64,000 bases of DNA from Miscanthus floridulus. Lineage: Eukaryota; Streptophyta; Magnoliopsida; Poales; Poaceae. Where the stretch lies: assembly GCF_019320115.1 (NCBI RefSeq), contig NC_089597.1, forward strand, positions 116,194,000 to 116,257,999, given 5' to 3'. Of this stretch, positions 1 to 10,150 are shown piece by piece. The notes below the pieces were generated by a model. It saw only the letters and a list, made by a program, of their open reading frames with translations, did not search any database and was not told where the DNA came from. A program made the translations under genes and the position numbers. Positions within the stretch are counted from its first letter, which is position 1, and every line of letters begins with the position of its first letter.

Positions 1-288
1 GGAGTTGGGGTTGAAGTTGTGAAGCTCCATGCCGTAATAGTGCGGGAGCACCCACATGAACCGGTCCACCGGTAGGACGAAGCCGCGCTCGTGGAAGGCC
101 ACGAAGCTCACGATGTACCCATCGCGTGGCCTCGGCTCCGGCTCGCCCCCCGGAGCAATCCACTCCGGCCTGGTGGGGTCGGTAACCGGGCGGAGAAGGC
201 CGTCGTCGACGAGTGACTACAGCCTCTCCACGGACAAGTCAAACGGACCCCAAGGATCCGCCTATAGGACAACAGCACCGCCGGCCAT
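1..288 (-). pseudogene. Antisense Transposase_28-like ORF of a Tat-type Ty3/gypsy element, 5' part only
   Basis: Read on the minus strand from an ATG at 286-288, this translates to a stretch with DGYIVSFVAFHERGF, then a HYYGMELHNFNPN-like segment running off the window at base 1. This is the conserved core of the grass 'putative gypsy type transposon' family (Pfam PF04195, Transposase_28), the same family as the ORF at 50785-52926. In Tat/Retand-lineage elements this gene sits antisense between pol and the 3' LTR, which fits the plus-strand 3' LTR starting at 2351. Two in-frame stops break it, one at 217-219 and one near 262. Its function is unknown in the family. The family call is strong; activity is very unlikely. 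Confidence 0.75.
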
Positions 289-720
289 TGCGCGGTGGAG
301 AATTCGGCTACGGCGGTAAAGCTCGCTCTCTCTCTCTCTCTCTCTCTTCCCCGGCGCTCTCTGTTCTTAGCAACGGCTTGAAGGCAGAAAAGGTGAATGC
401 AGGCATGGTAAGGAGGAGAAGGATGAGGCTTGTCATGTATTTATGTAGGAAGGGGACAAAACGAATGGGCGACAAAATCAGGGAAGTTTCCCTCAGATCT
501 GGCATGGTTAATCCAGATCCGATTTAACCGCCCACACGCCCACCTTTCCCTTATTAATCGCACGCACAGTAACGTCCCATCCACTGACATCGCGTCGCAT
601 CCAACAACGGCAGGCGCCGTTCCGTCCCCCTGAGAAACCCGCCTCAAAAGGCGCACCTAAAGTTGTCAGCCGATGGGAGGGGAATATCCCCCACTCAATT
701 CCTTTCAGACGAAGGAACTA

Positions 721-2012
721 GGCACCGAGCCCGTTACGGTCCAGGGGTTCGAAGGCTAGGCCCCCGAGGGTCTCGACAGCCGCTCCAGGATAATAGAGTC
801 AGGGACAACTATGGGCGAGCCTATACATGGCTGAGGCCCGAGCAAGCGATCACTCGGGATGCCCTAAGTCGTGTCTGAGACCAGCAGGGAGGTCTCTGAA
901 TGGGATCCCACCGCAGGGAGGCGCCAAACCCCCGGGGCCCATCGAACGGCCCTGGGACCCACTAGAGAAGCCCTCTGGTACTTTTGGAGTGCGTCTCTGG
1001 ATCACTAGCCAACCCTTATCGAACGGGGCATGGGCCTCCACTCGGACTTACCCGGTAACAGCTCACCAGAGGTGTCACTGCTCGCGCCCACCAAGGGTAG
1101 CCTAGCATACTCCACCCCTCCTTTTGAACGAAAAGGATGCGCGAGGGTTGCACAAAAAGCCAGGGGAACTCCTGATCGCCCTCTCGCTCCATGCAGAGGC
1201 TCAGGGGCTCTTCCTGCAATCAAGCCGAGACCCAGCAACCCAGGCTTGCACTTGAGGGCTCGGCAAACAACCCCTCCTTTCGAATGAAAAGGATGCGCGA
1301 GGGTCGCACAAAAAAGCTAGGGGAACTCCTGATCACCCTCTCACTCCGTGCAGAGGCTCGAGGGCTCCTCTTGCAACCAAGCCGAGACCCAGCGACCCAG
1401 GCTCGCACTCGAGGGCTCGGCAAACAACCCCTCCTTCCAAATGAAAAAGGATACGTGAGGGTCGCATGAAAAGCCAGGGGAACTCCTGATCACCCTCTTG
1501 CTCCATGTAGAGGCTCGGGGGCTCTTCCTACAACCAGGTCGAAGACAAGCAACCCAAACTTGCACTCGGAGGCTCGGCAAAATGCGACAAAGGGCACCGA
1601 GCCCGTTACGGTCCAGGGGTTCGAAGGCTAGGCCCCCGAGGATTTCGACAGCCGCCTCAGGACAAATAGAGTCAGGGACGACTATGGGCGAGCCCGTACA
1701 AGGCCAAGGCCCAAGCAAGCAATTGCTTGGGATGCCCTAAGTCGTGTCCGAGACTGGTAGGGAAGTCTCTGAATGGGATCCCGCCGTAGGGAGGCACCGA
1801 GCCCTCGGGGGCAATCGAACGACCCTGGGACCCACTAGAGAAGCCCTCTGGTACTTTTGGAGTGCGTCTCTAGACCGCTAGCCGACCCCTATCGAATGGG
1901 GCACGGGCCTCCACTTGGACTTACCCAATAACAGCTCACCGGAGGTGTCACCGCTCGCGCCCACCGAGGGTAGCCTGGCATACTCCACCCCTCCTTCTAA
2001 ACGAAAAGGATA
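721..2012. repeat. Large direct duplication, about 420 bp, offset 872 bp
   Basis: The block beginning GGCACCGAGCCCGTTACGG at 721 recurs at 1593 with the same order of landmarks (GGGATCCC..CC, CACTAGAGAAGCCCTCTGG, the CAGCTCACC..AGGTGTCAC segment). The two copies run to about 1140 and 2012 and are clearly diverged. Between and after them lie copies of a shorter repeat of about 157 bp. Confidence 0.8.
1110..1580. repeat. Tandem repeat of about 157 bp, three units, with a fourth near 2000-2150
   Basis: AAAAGGATGCG-like anchors occur at about 1131, 1287 and 1445, giving steps of 156 and 158 bp. Each unit continues with an AACTCCTGATC segment, GAGGCTCG.GGGCTC, and ends in GGGCTCGGCAAA. A fourth unit follows the second copy of the larger duplication. 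The arrangement implies that the short repeat expanded inside the larger one. Confidence 0.8.
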
Positions 2013-2218
2013 CGCGAGGGCCGCACAAAAAAGACAGGAAAACTCCTGATCACCCTCTTGCTTGGAGCAGAGGCTCGGGGGCTCTTCCTGCAACCAAGCC
2101 AAGACCCAGCAACTCGAACTCACACTCATGGGCTCGGCAAACGCGATAAAACCCCTCAAACACGTGAAAAGCCCCTGAAGGAATAAATCCATTCCTCCAG
2201 GGCCTCGGGGGCTACACC

Positions 2219-2246
2219 CGGTGGGTGCGCTCGTGCGCACCCACCG
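2219..2246. other. 12-bp-arm hairpin in the element 3' region
   Basis: CGGTGGGTGCGC and GCGCACCCACCG form perfect inverted arms around a TCGT loop. The hairpin lies directly after a GGGGGCTAC motif, the same order as in the repeated modules upstream of the other Tat 3' LTR (53538-53859). Confidence 0.85.
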
Positions 2247-2339
2247 AGGTCTCGAGTACAAAACGCCATCCCGCTAGGAGCTGCCGCGAGCCAAGTCTCA
2301 TCAAAACCTCAGGGAGAGCGTTCACACTCTCCCCGAGGC

Positions 2340-2350
2340 TTGGGGGCTAC
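2340..2350 (+). promoter_or_regulatory. Polypurine tract of the first Tat-type element
   Basis: TTGGGGGCTAC immediately precedes the TGTCGGG LTR start. The same GGGGGCTAC/TGTCGG junction occurs at 53859/53860 in the second Tat element. Confidence 0.75.
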
Positions 2351-2522
2351 TGTCGGGTACCATAAAAGGGGTCTCCTAAGCAAGAACCAAAAAAATCGCT
2401 TAGACCCTGTAAAAATCAAAACCAAAGGACAACTACCGGCTAACCCCCACCTTGGCCGAGGCTCAGCTGGACCGCCCGGCCCACCTCGAATAGTTTTCTG
2501 ACTCATCCGAGGCCCCAACCAT

Positions 2523-2770
2523 AAGGCCTCGGATGGAGTACCGATTCTCTGCCTCGCTTGAGGCCTCGCACATAAGGCCTCGGACGGGGTATCGATTCTC
2601 TATCTTGCTCGAGGCCTCACGCGTAAGGCCTCGGACGGGGAACCGATTCTCCGTCTTGCTCGAGGCCTCGCACGTAAGGCCTCGGATGGGAAACCGATTC
2701 TCCATCTCGCTAGAGGCCCCGCACGTAAGGCCTCGAACGAGGTGCTGATTCTCTGCCTCGCTCGAGGCCG
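2523..2770. repeat. 51-bp tandem repeat, five units, in the U3 part of the LTR
   Basis: Units start at 2523, 2574, 2625, 2676 and 2727. Each has AAGGCCTCGGA, then a GATTCTC core and a CTCGAGGCCTCGCA-like end. Unit length is 51 bp throughout, with only base substitutions between the first four units. Confidence 0.92.
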
Positions 2771-3443
2771 GCTCGGCAACAACCCCGTCACCTCCGCCTC
2801 GACCGATTTCCCTGACAGAACGTCATGTCCAACTAATGCGACCAACCACTCCCGCGACATCTGCCGGACGACGGCTCGACATAGCAGAGCGACTGACGAT
2901 ATGGGAGTCACATCAACACCAAGCCGTCCAGGACGGGATGGGGCAGGGGTTATCGGCCGCTGTGCTCAGTACTGTGCCCACGACTGACGCCCGCACTACA
3001 CTATGCTACCTAACCCCTGCTCCAAGAACAACGCGGCGTGGGGAGTCACGTCCGGGTCACTATAGCCTCGGAATCAGTGTATAGGACCAACTGCTCCCTC
3101 CGAGCCTCGGCAATCCACTTTAGGGTCTCGGCAGCCTCGGGATTCACGCCCGCCAAGCCCCCCACGATGGCTCAGCCTCGGCACCAACTGAGCCTCGGCT
3201 TTTTACACTATCAACACATAGCGACCAGCACGTCGTCCGCCATGCCCTGCGTCAAGCTATCACTGGAGCTCTCACGTCGCATAGGATCAGGCGTGACCGG
3301 CGCGTCGCTCCAGTGCATCAAGGACAAAGACCGCTCCGTTGACCATGCTGCCACAGCGACAAGCTACAGGGCTCGGAAACACCACCTCCGCTCATAGGAC
3401 GCCGTGTAGCAAACACATGTATCACCCCTGTCTCCCCTTCAAC

Positions 3444-3451
3444 TATAAAAG
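3444..3451 (+). promoter_or_regulatory. LTR TATA box
   Basis: TATAAAAG preceded by CCTTCAAC and followed by GGGGAGA; placed about 1.1 kb into the LTR, as in the other Tat LTRs of this window. Confidence 0.75.
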
Positions 3452-3894
3452 GGGGAGATCGAGGCCGTTTCTAGGGGGACAAGGGCACTGACGGACAGAG
3501 GATCATAGACAAAAGCTAGACTTAGATGCTCAGACGAACACACACCCTACACTCTGTAACACGCACGCTTCCCCGCTGCCTGAGATCAACATCTCAAGCA
3601 ATCCACACAGCTCCACGTGGAGACCTGGGACTAGCTCCCTCTCTCGCCCAGCTTGTAACCCCCTACTACAAGCACTTCGGTGCAAGGAATACAAGATCGA
3701 TCTCTTAGACTGGACGTAGGGCACCTATTGCCTGAACCAGTATAAACCTTGTGTCTCTTTGCATCACCATCCGGGATTAGGGGCACACAGTACATTTTCA
3801 CTGGTTGGTTGAGGGCCCGCCGGTCCAAAACACCGTCCGTATCACACCAGAATCACTCAATTAACCCAAACGCGCGAAGAATTGGTTTTTCACT

Positions 3895-4760
3895 CATGGG
3901 GGAAGACTGGACCTAGAGACTGGGAAGCTGGTTCATGGCCCAAAACTCGAAAGAGCAACACAAAGATTATCTTATGCTCTACAAGCTAAAGCTATTGGTT
4001 CGTTCAGGCCCAATAGAGAGAAGGATGAACTGACGTATGCCATCGGGACTGCTGAACACAGTGGCCAAACAAGAGGTTTAGGACGGAGCATTTCTTGGGA
4101 GCATGGTTTCTCTAATGACAGAGATACCTACAGAAGCCGGTAGAGAAGGAAGGATGAGGAAGCAGCGCGGATCAGTAGGTTGGAGGAATATGTTCATGAG
4201 TCACGGGAGGCGTTGCTTCAAGCACAAGAGCGCGAAAAAAACATGCAAGCTAGAATGCAAGACGAAATCATAAAGCAAGTGCAAATAGCAATGAGTGCCC
4301 AAAGGCAGGCATCAGATGCAGGAATCAACATTAATATTAGCCCCCTGATCAGTTGAAAAGCAGCTGCGCTTCCACAGAGTTGTCAAATCAAGATGACGCA
4401 ATGCTACGTTTCCCTGTGGATGACATCACTGCGCCGTTTACATCATGTGAGCTACATATTCCAAAAGAGAATGCCACAATCATGGTGGCTCTCGGTGTTT
4501 TTTCTCCTCCAGATCCTACCAAGACACCAAGAATCCATGGGGCAATAATACCACCTGGATATGTTAGCGTCTCAGTGGATAGAGTTAACAAAGGTTTTAG
4601 TGATCTGGCCCTTGACATTCCAGCAGGTGATGGGGAGAAGACTCTAGGAGAAGCAGAGAAGACATTCATACTATGGCGCAAGCGCTACATCATTATTCCC
4701 GGGGTCTCTAGTCCACCGCCGCTTCCTCAATTGCCAGACAATAGGTGCGGACATAAGTGA
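3895..4760 (+). pseudogene. CACTA ORF2-type exon
   Basis: One frame, broken by a TAG near 4141, gives a charged helical segment (RISRLEEYVHESREALLQAQ) followed by a conserved tail with the segments IPPGYVSVSVDRV, LALDIPAGDGEKTLGEAEKT and ILWRKRYIIIPG. This tail pattern (pro-x-GY, then LDIP, then LWRKRYI) recurs in proteins annotated as CACTA En/Spm in grasses; the helical part probably forms a coiled coil. An ATG at 4353 gives an intact 135-codon reading frame, but the upstream similarity suggests the original exon started earlier. An intron probably follows, ending at CACACAG (about 4849). Confidence 0.7.
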
Positions 4761-5802
4761 ACAAAAAAAATTTCACTAATTTTCTATTGACATGCATGAT
4801 TAAAAATAACAATTTCTTATACCTAATTATTCTTTTTTGTACTCACACAGCAGGGTCTCCGCCAACCTAAGTCCAATTATCCAATCTCCAGATCATCATA
4901 GTGCTCTGGGAAATCAGGTGGTCCAAGGAGGTCTCCAACGCCTCCAAGGAGGTCTCCAACGGCTTCCCCGCCTCCCTTGATGACTAAGAAGAAGCCAGCT
5001 CCTAAGAGGTTCGCCCCGCAAATAAAGCCGTTGGCCCACCAGCCGGCAAAGAAGAAAGCCACATCTAATCCAATTATTCCCCAAAAACTGTCTTACAAGA
5101 AAAGTGAAAAGGAATTAAATGCTGCAGTACAAAAAGATGTGGACAGTTTCTTCGAAAAAGTGAAAAAGCAACGAGAAGCGAGGGAGAACCTGGAGAAACC
5201 GTACTTCTACCTACCTCCAGATCTTCTAAGAAAGAAGGTGGACCAGAAAAGGCGGGAATCTCAAAAGACCCTGCCAAAATCGGACTACGATCGCTCTCTC
5301 ACCAAGTCATTTGAGGCGGCGTAGAAAAAGACTAGACCAGGGAAAGGTGTTGCACAACTCGGACAACAATCGCAACAATGAGTCCCTCCTCTTGTCGTTC
5401 GTAATGAATATGGTTCGAACTTAGACTTAGACGTCGATTTTGAGGAGCTGGCTCGGTTTTACGAGGAAACTGGTTTGGACCTTGCCCAAGTGCTCGCTGA
5501 AGGACCATCTGCTCCGAAAGTGGATCCTTGGAAGAAATTTGAACATGAAAAGAGTCTATGCAACCCTGAGGCCTTAGGTGAACTGGGTACGCAAATGTAC
5601 CTGTTAAACAAGTGGTACATGGCGGCGTGTGAAACGGGGAGAGGCCTTTGTTCCTGTCAGAGTTAGAAACCAACATTACTTCCGTGGCGATGACGTTATA
5701 TATGTCGAGTTTGTAGAATTACACCAACTTTGCCACCTGGACTCTCTCGACAAAAGTCTCATTAGCTGTTATTGTCTGTAAGTGTGATTATTTTCTACTA
5801 TT

Positions 5803-5805
5803 AAA

Positions 5806-5853
<48 letters not shown>
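5803..5853. repeat. (TA)n microsatellite
   Basis: Uninterrupted TA dinucleotides of about 50 bp inside an intron of the Ulp1-like gene. Confidence 0.95.
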
Positions 5854-5856
<3 letters not shown>

Positions 5857-6511
5857 TACATGTATATATATAAATTATATATCCTCACACTATATTTTTA
5901 TATATGCAGATATGAGATGACAAAACTCAGAAAGAGAAATGATAATGATGTTGGTTTCATTGATCCAAATGTCGTATTCAAACACCCTAACCCCCGCCTC
6001 AATGAAAAGCTGAACTCGAGAAAAATCTCATGAGGTTCTTAGTGAACCAACAAAACAAGAATATACTCTTCCCCTACAACTTCAAGTGAGTGTTAAATAA
6101 TTAATGTCGATCATATGGACATTTGTTCAATTATTTGCTTACTAGCTAAGCTATCTCCCATATATATATGTTGACTCTGGTTAATGTCGATCATATTTGT
6201 GTATAAAAACATATGCAGCAATCATTGGATATTGACGGTCATCGATATGGTCAATAGTCGCTTGAGCATCTTAGACTCGTTAAGAAAAGAGCAAACAGAG
6301 TACCAAGACATGATAGATATTATCCAAGGGTAATTTGATCTCTCTAGCAACTATATATACCCCGATCTCTTAACTGCAACAATTATTAAAGGCCAAATTA
6401 ATTTTTTATTTTATTGGGCGGAGTGTTTGGAAAAGTTTCATTGAGGAACACCACATGAAACATTGCAAAGCGCCACTGGATGTAATCGCACACAAAGTAA
6501 GTACTAGTTAC

Positions 6512-6513
<2 letters not shown>

Positions 6514-6571
<58 letters not shown>
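6514..6571. repeat. (TA)n microsatellite
   Basis: About 55 bp of TA dinucleotides in an intron of the same gene. Another (TA)n lies at about 6804-6840 and a short one at 7069-7087. Confidence 0.95.
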
Positions 6572-6574
<3 letters not shown>

Positions 6575-6798
6575 CAATTAACACCATGCATGCTTTCAAT
6601 TTACCAGATCTTTTTTCTCGTAAAAGTGGGTTCTGAGGCAAGAACAGGGGAACAACTACTGCGGATACTATGTTTACGAGTTCATCATGGCGTACGCAAA
6701 AAGAACTCCTGAAGAGATCCTCAAAGTACGTTATATAAATATATTCATATATTCACAATTTCTTTTGTTGCTCATATATATAAGTAATCACGTGACCA

Positions 6799-6843
<45 letters not shown>

Positions 6844-7293
6844 TCCTTTAACTTTTATTGAAGACTCTATGGTTGAAGGAAAAAGTCATACGACGTGACC
6901 AACTGAAAGCAATTCAAGAGACCATAGCAGGATTTCTTAATGACCAGGTCCTCAACCCCGCTGGCGAGTTCTACAATGACGTTAACGAAACATGGAAGCC
7001 AAACCAGATGGAGTGAATTTGTTATCCCAAGGATATGATAGAATATACAATGCAAGCTTTATTTGTAATATATATATATATATATATTATATGTACATAA
7101 AATAACGTACAATATATGTATATGCATGTAATATATACATTAGTTTCATACTTTAGTTTGTACAAAATGTTCGAACATTATAAACGTGTAGAATACGTAT
7201 ATTACTAGCAGCGTAGAATGCGTATTCGAAAACCTATTCGAAAACCAAAATGAATCATCAATTGAAAATAGAAACAAAAAGAAAAAAAGGAAA

Positions 7294-7332
7294 CCTTTAG
7301 TCCCGGTTGGTAATACCAACCGGGACTAAAGG
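7294..7332. other. Perfect 19-bp-arm hairpin, CACTA subterminal region
   Basis: CCTTTAGTCCCGGTTGGTA pairs perfectly with TACCAACCGGGACTAAAGG around a single A. Subterminal inverted motifs of this kind are typical of CACTA ends, where they are thought to bind the element's own proteins. Confidence 0.9.
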
Positions 7333-7362
7333 ACCGCCCCACGTGGCCAGGCCGGAAGGCCT

Positions 7363-7399
7363 CTTTAGTCCCGGTTGGTCTTACCAACCGGGACTAAAG
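7363..7399. other. Second subterminal hairpin, 17-bp arms
   Basis: CTTTAGTCCCGGTTGGT and ACCAACCGGGACTAAAG flank a CTT loop. A third, half-size TTTAGTCCCGGG motif follows at about 7407. Confidence 0.9.
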
Positions 7400-7512
7400 G
7401 TGCACCTTTAGTCCCGGGCGAGAAGCCTTAGTCCTGGATTCGTGCTCCCAGTTGAAAAACCGGGACTGAAGAGGTTTTCCAATCAGAAGTAAAGTCCATT
7501 TCTGTACTAGTG

Positions 7513-7904
7513 ACAGGAGCCTCAGTAACACTTAAGATCTTAGGTTATACTCCTTGTGCGAGTAAATATTATAGGATTTAACAATTTTGTGCTTTTAGTG
7601 ACAGACGACGCTCTCCTCGACAACGAGGCAATCTCGTCTCGAGGATATGTCGGCCCCTTCTTCGAGGGTGCTCATAGGATAAGGTTTTTTTGCGTCCGTT
7701 TAATAAGGTGAGTGTTGTACCGTAATCTTAAAAAAAATGGTGCAAGAGTCATTGTAAAGAAGAAAGTTGTAGTGTTTAATCTAAAAAAAAAAAAACCGGT
7801 GCAGGCGTCATCGTGAAAAAGAAAGTCATGGGCATCGGGCGTGTCTTCTCCTGTCTGAAAAGATGAGGCCCTGCCCCGTCCCGTCACTAGTACTGGGCAC
7901 GCGC
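7513..7904. other. Upstream region with a direct repeat, no gene seen
   Basis: Two related blocks of about 37 bp (7739-7775 and 7799-7835) share the pattern GGTGCA..GTCAT.GT.AA.AAGAAAGT, with a poly(A) run between them. No open frame deserves a call. Confidence 0.5.
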
Positions 7905-7912
7905 TATATATA
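7905..7912 (+). promoter_or_regulatory. TATA box upstream of the 8077 ORF
   Basis: TATATATA in a GC-rich setting, about 165 bp before the ATG at 8077; a usual distance for a plant core promoter with a short leader. Confidence 0.5.
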
Positions 7913-8076
7913 CGATACGATGTAGGTCGTAGCCGAGATACTAGTAGTAGAGTGTAGAGGTACCATTTCATCTGAGCGGCAAGCTAATAAGGTAAGCTAG
8001 CGGCACCACGTACCTCCAGGTCCAGGCTAGATCTCCCCGTCCATCCACACGCTGCACGCTCTCCCGAGCGTCCGGA

Positions 8077-8449
8077 ATGGCGAACCCGGCGGCACTCGAC
8101 CCTCACATGCCCGCCGCCATGCTCCGACGACGACACGCCATCGACCTCGCCAACCGACGCCGCCTCCGAGTCCGGGCCCAGCTGATCGCCAACGCCGCTG
8201 TCTTCCTCCTCTCCACAGCCGGGTCCATCGTCATCTACTACGGCCCGGCCGCCAACCCCTCCGGTGGTAACGGCAGTCCTACCGGCGACGATATGATGAC
8301 CCGGCGTACGCGCTCCTCGCATTCCTGCTCTCCCTCCTCGGCATATGGCTCTCGTCGCCGACCGCTTCCCTGCAGCGGCTACTCTCGGCGAGGCTATCGC
8401 CATGGCGCTGCGTGGCTACTTCGTCTTTGACGGCGGTAGAAATGACTAA
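8077..8449 (+). pseudogene. Small membrane-protein-like gene, probably frameshifted
   Basis: The ATG at 8077 opens a 117-codon frame ending at 8430. Its first 60 residues include a hydrophobic segment (LIANAAVFLLSTAGSIVIYY), and then the frame turns into Arg/Ser-rich nonsense. From about 8291 a second frame gives DDPAYALLAFLLSLLGIW, a likely second membrane span. From about 8343 a third frame gives LVADRFPAAATLGEAIAMAL and ends at a TAA (8447-8449). The simplest reading is one short two-span membrane protein broken by two indels, or two base errors in the sequence. I do not recognise the family. A TATA box upstream and the strong GC bias of codon third positions support a former host gene. 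Confidence 0.5.
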
Positions 8450-9598
8450 GCTGCTGCCATTTTCCACATATCCACTCGCATGCATGGCATATAGATGGTT
8501 TTGGTTCACGTTTCTGCCACTAATAAAGCTTGGTATGTACAAACAGTGAGACGTTTGTTTCTGTTTCTGGTTTACTCATGTATGTACTCTGCTGACGCTG
8601 CGTTAGGTACTGTTGGCGCCAAGGTCAGGTCAGCATGTGCATTCCAATTTCCACGTTGCTGGTGGTGTCTCTGCTGCCATGTGTCTCTTCCTCTCCGACT
8701 GCTGATTCCATTCTCCAGTTCTGGGCCGAATGAGGATTCTGTATTTCTGTTGATGAATGGATGGAAAGGCCTGTTAGTAAACCAGAATCAATCAAAGCCC
8801 AGATGGAAAGGCCTATTATGCATACACATGGGCTGCAGGTAAGGCCCATGTAGGAGACAATAGTGACCCCAAAGCATATATGCCAATGCAAACAGACCCT
8901 TGTTACTTTTCTAAAGTAGTGCCGTAGTAGCTCTAAAAAAATTGCCATGGTCTGACTTTTCTTCTCCAACTTTAAAATCAGATATCTTACTCAATTTTCA
9001 ACCTTTTAAACGACCTACCTACAGAGGTAAAACTGGTTTTCAAGATGGTTTCATCTTTTCTATACCTAATAATAAGGAGGCAAAATTTCTGCCGTACTTT
9101 TTTTTTCTGCCTCCTCCGAATTCCTTTTCCAGTTTGGGTTCGAATTCCTTCCTTTTCCAGTCTGGGTTCGAATTTCCTTTTCAGTTCGGTTTTCATCCAT
9201 ATTTTTACGGCTGAGCCTGTGTTCCGTCTTCCAGCACGTCCGCTCCTCGCAACTTGGTAGTCCCAACGACAAAAACAACTAGCCTGTGAAAAATACGCCT
9301 AAAACTCCACGACACAAGACTTGAACCCATGTCTCCAATAACATAAGGGGGACCATACACCGAAGCACCATATGCTTTACGTGATTTAAAGCAAAACGAT
9401 TTATATTTGATTCTCCTTTGAGCTGTATTGATTCGAGAAATCCAGGTTGATACATAAATACTTGATTTCCATGGTCTGGCTTTTCTTCTCCAACTTTAAA
9501 ATCAGATATCTTACTCAATTTTCAACCTTTTAAATGACCTACCTGCAGAGGTTAGAACTGGTTTTCAAGATGGTTTCATCTTTTAAGTAAAAAAATGG
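8450..9598. other. Low-coding region with a 115-bp direct repeat
   Basis: The block 8945-9059 (starting CCATGGTCTG.CTTTTCTTC) is repeated at 9469-9584 with few substitutions. Between them is a pyrimidine-rich stretch (9090-9195) with a roughly 22-bp repeated CCTTTTCCAGT.TGGGTTCG motif. No supported gene is present. Confidence 0.7.
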
Positions 9599-9716
9599 TA
9601 CTTCCTCTGTTCTAAATTATAAGAAATTTCAACTTTTTTGAGAGTCAAAGCATCTCAAGTTTGACCAAAATTATAAAGAGAATTACAAAGATTTATGAGA
9701 TCAAATAGTGCACCAA
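9599..9716 (+). mobile_element. Stowaway-like MITE, truncated
   Basis: The start TACTTCCTCTGTTCTAAATT matches the pattern of grass Stowaway MITEs (a TA target site, then a CTCCCTCCGTYCCAAATTATA-like end). The TTTGACCAAAATTATAAAG segment is also characteristic. The right inverted end is missing. Confidence 0.6.
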
Positions 9717-9846
9717 CTTAATTGTAATGCCCCAAAACAAAAACTGTAATACCTAATAGAAGAAACAAAATTAAAGGAAAAAATAGCTTTAGAGGAGGCC
9801 AAGTAAATTTAGGCCAGGCTATGTGGGCAGCCCACCTTAAGACTAA

Positions 9847-10150
9847 GGGGGTGTTTGGTTCCACGGACTAAATTTTAGTCCATGTCACATCGGACGTTCG
9901 GATGCTATTTAGGAGAACTAAATATGAGTTAATTAAAAAACTAATTACACAGATGGAGACTAATTTACGAGACGAATTTATTAAGCCTAATTAGTCCATC
10001 ATTAGCACATATTTACTGTAGCACCACATTGTCAAATCATGGGCTAATTAGGCTTAAAAAATTCGTCTCGCAAATTAGTCACAATCTGTGCAATTAGTTA
10101 TTTTTTTCATCTATATTTAATACTCCATGCATGTGTCCAAACATCCGATG
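9847..10150. mobile_element. PIF/Harbinger (Tourist-like) MITE, right end truncated
   Basis: The left end GGGGGTGTTTGGTTCC follows a TAA (9844-9846), a possible target site. The interior is largely self-complementary, with CGAGACGAATTTATTAAGCC opposing GGCTTAAAAAATTCGTCTCG. The right side stops at ACATCCGATG, so the last part of the expected inverted end is absent. The segmental copy at 25591 starts 23 bp inside this element. Confidence 0.65.

Larger units (their letters stand above)
289..2350 (+). other. 3' non-coding region of the first Tat-type element
   Basis: Between the antisense ORF and the 3' LTR there is no credible gene. The stretch holds the leader of the antisense ORF with a (CT)n run at 326-347 and a minus-strand TATA-like box near 437-446, then nested tandem repeats (721-2150), a hairpin (2219-2246) and the polypurine tract just before 2351. 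Open frames here are repeat-derived. Confidence 0.7.
2351..3838 (+). mobile_element. 3' LTR of a Tat-type Ty3/gypsy element
   Basis: The LTR starts with TGTCGGGTACC after a polypurine tract and ends near AAACACCG at about 3838, where the expected terminal CCGACA is degraded, so the right edge is uncertain by about 10 bp. It contains five 51-bp tandem units (2523-2770) and a TATA box at 3444-3451. The LTR is not closely similar to the one at 11312, so it is a different family of the same lineage. The 5' half of the element lies outside the window, and the insertion appears to be into the CACTA element that follows. Confidence 0.8.
4850..7016 (+). pseudogene. Ulp1/C48 cysteine-protease-like gene of the CACTA element
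   Basis: A lysine-rich N-terminal part (4977-5320) is followed by an acidic segment (5400-5660), then a multi-exon Ulp1-like core. HW plus ILTVIDMVNS and LDSLRKEQTEYQD lie at 6219-6330; QEQGNNYCGYYVYEFIMAY, with the Q..NN.CG context of the catalytic cysteine, lies at about 6630-6700; the last exon ends in a TGA at 7014-7016. The expected His and Cys are both visible. Introns carry long (TA)n runs. Stops at about 5323 and 5380, plus uncertain junctions, make it a pseudogene. Ulp1-like genes are regular passengers of grass CACTA and MULE elements; the substrate is unknown. Confidence 0.7.
3839..7512 (+). mobile_element. CACTA (En/Spm) transposon, 3' part, left end displaced by the Tat insertion
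   Basis: The segment carries two degraded plus-strand genes typical of grass CACTA elements (an ORF2-type exon and an Ulp1-like protease gene), a subterminal region with hairpins of the TTTAGTCCCGGTTGG type, and a terminus ending CTGTACTAGTG at 7512, the reverse complement of a CACTA-type TIR. The following ACA (7513-7515) may be one copy of the 3-bp target duplication; the other copy is not in the window. The transposase gene (TNP2 type) is not visible. (TA)n runs sit in the introns. Confidence 0.8.

Noticed and set aside
2523..2770. CRISPR-like array
   Set aside because: The 51-bp units are contiguous with no spacers, inside a plant LTR.
4353..4760. Functional 135-residue host protein
   Set aside because: The tail is characteristic of CACTA ORF2-type proteins and similarity continues upstream of the ATG through a stop, so it is a transposon remnant.
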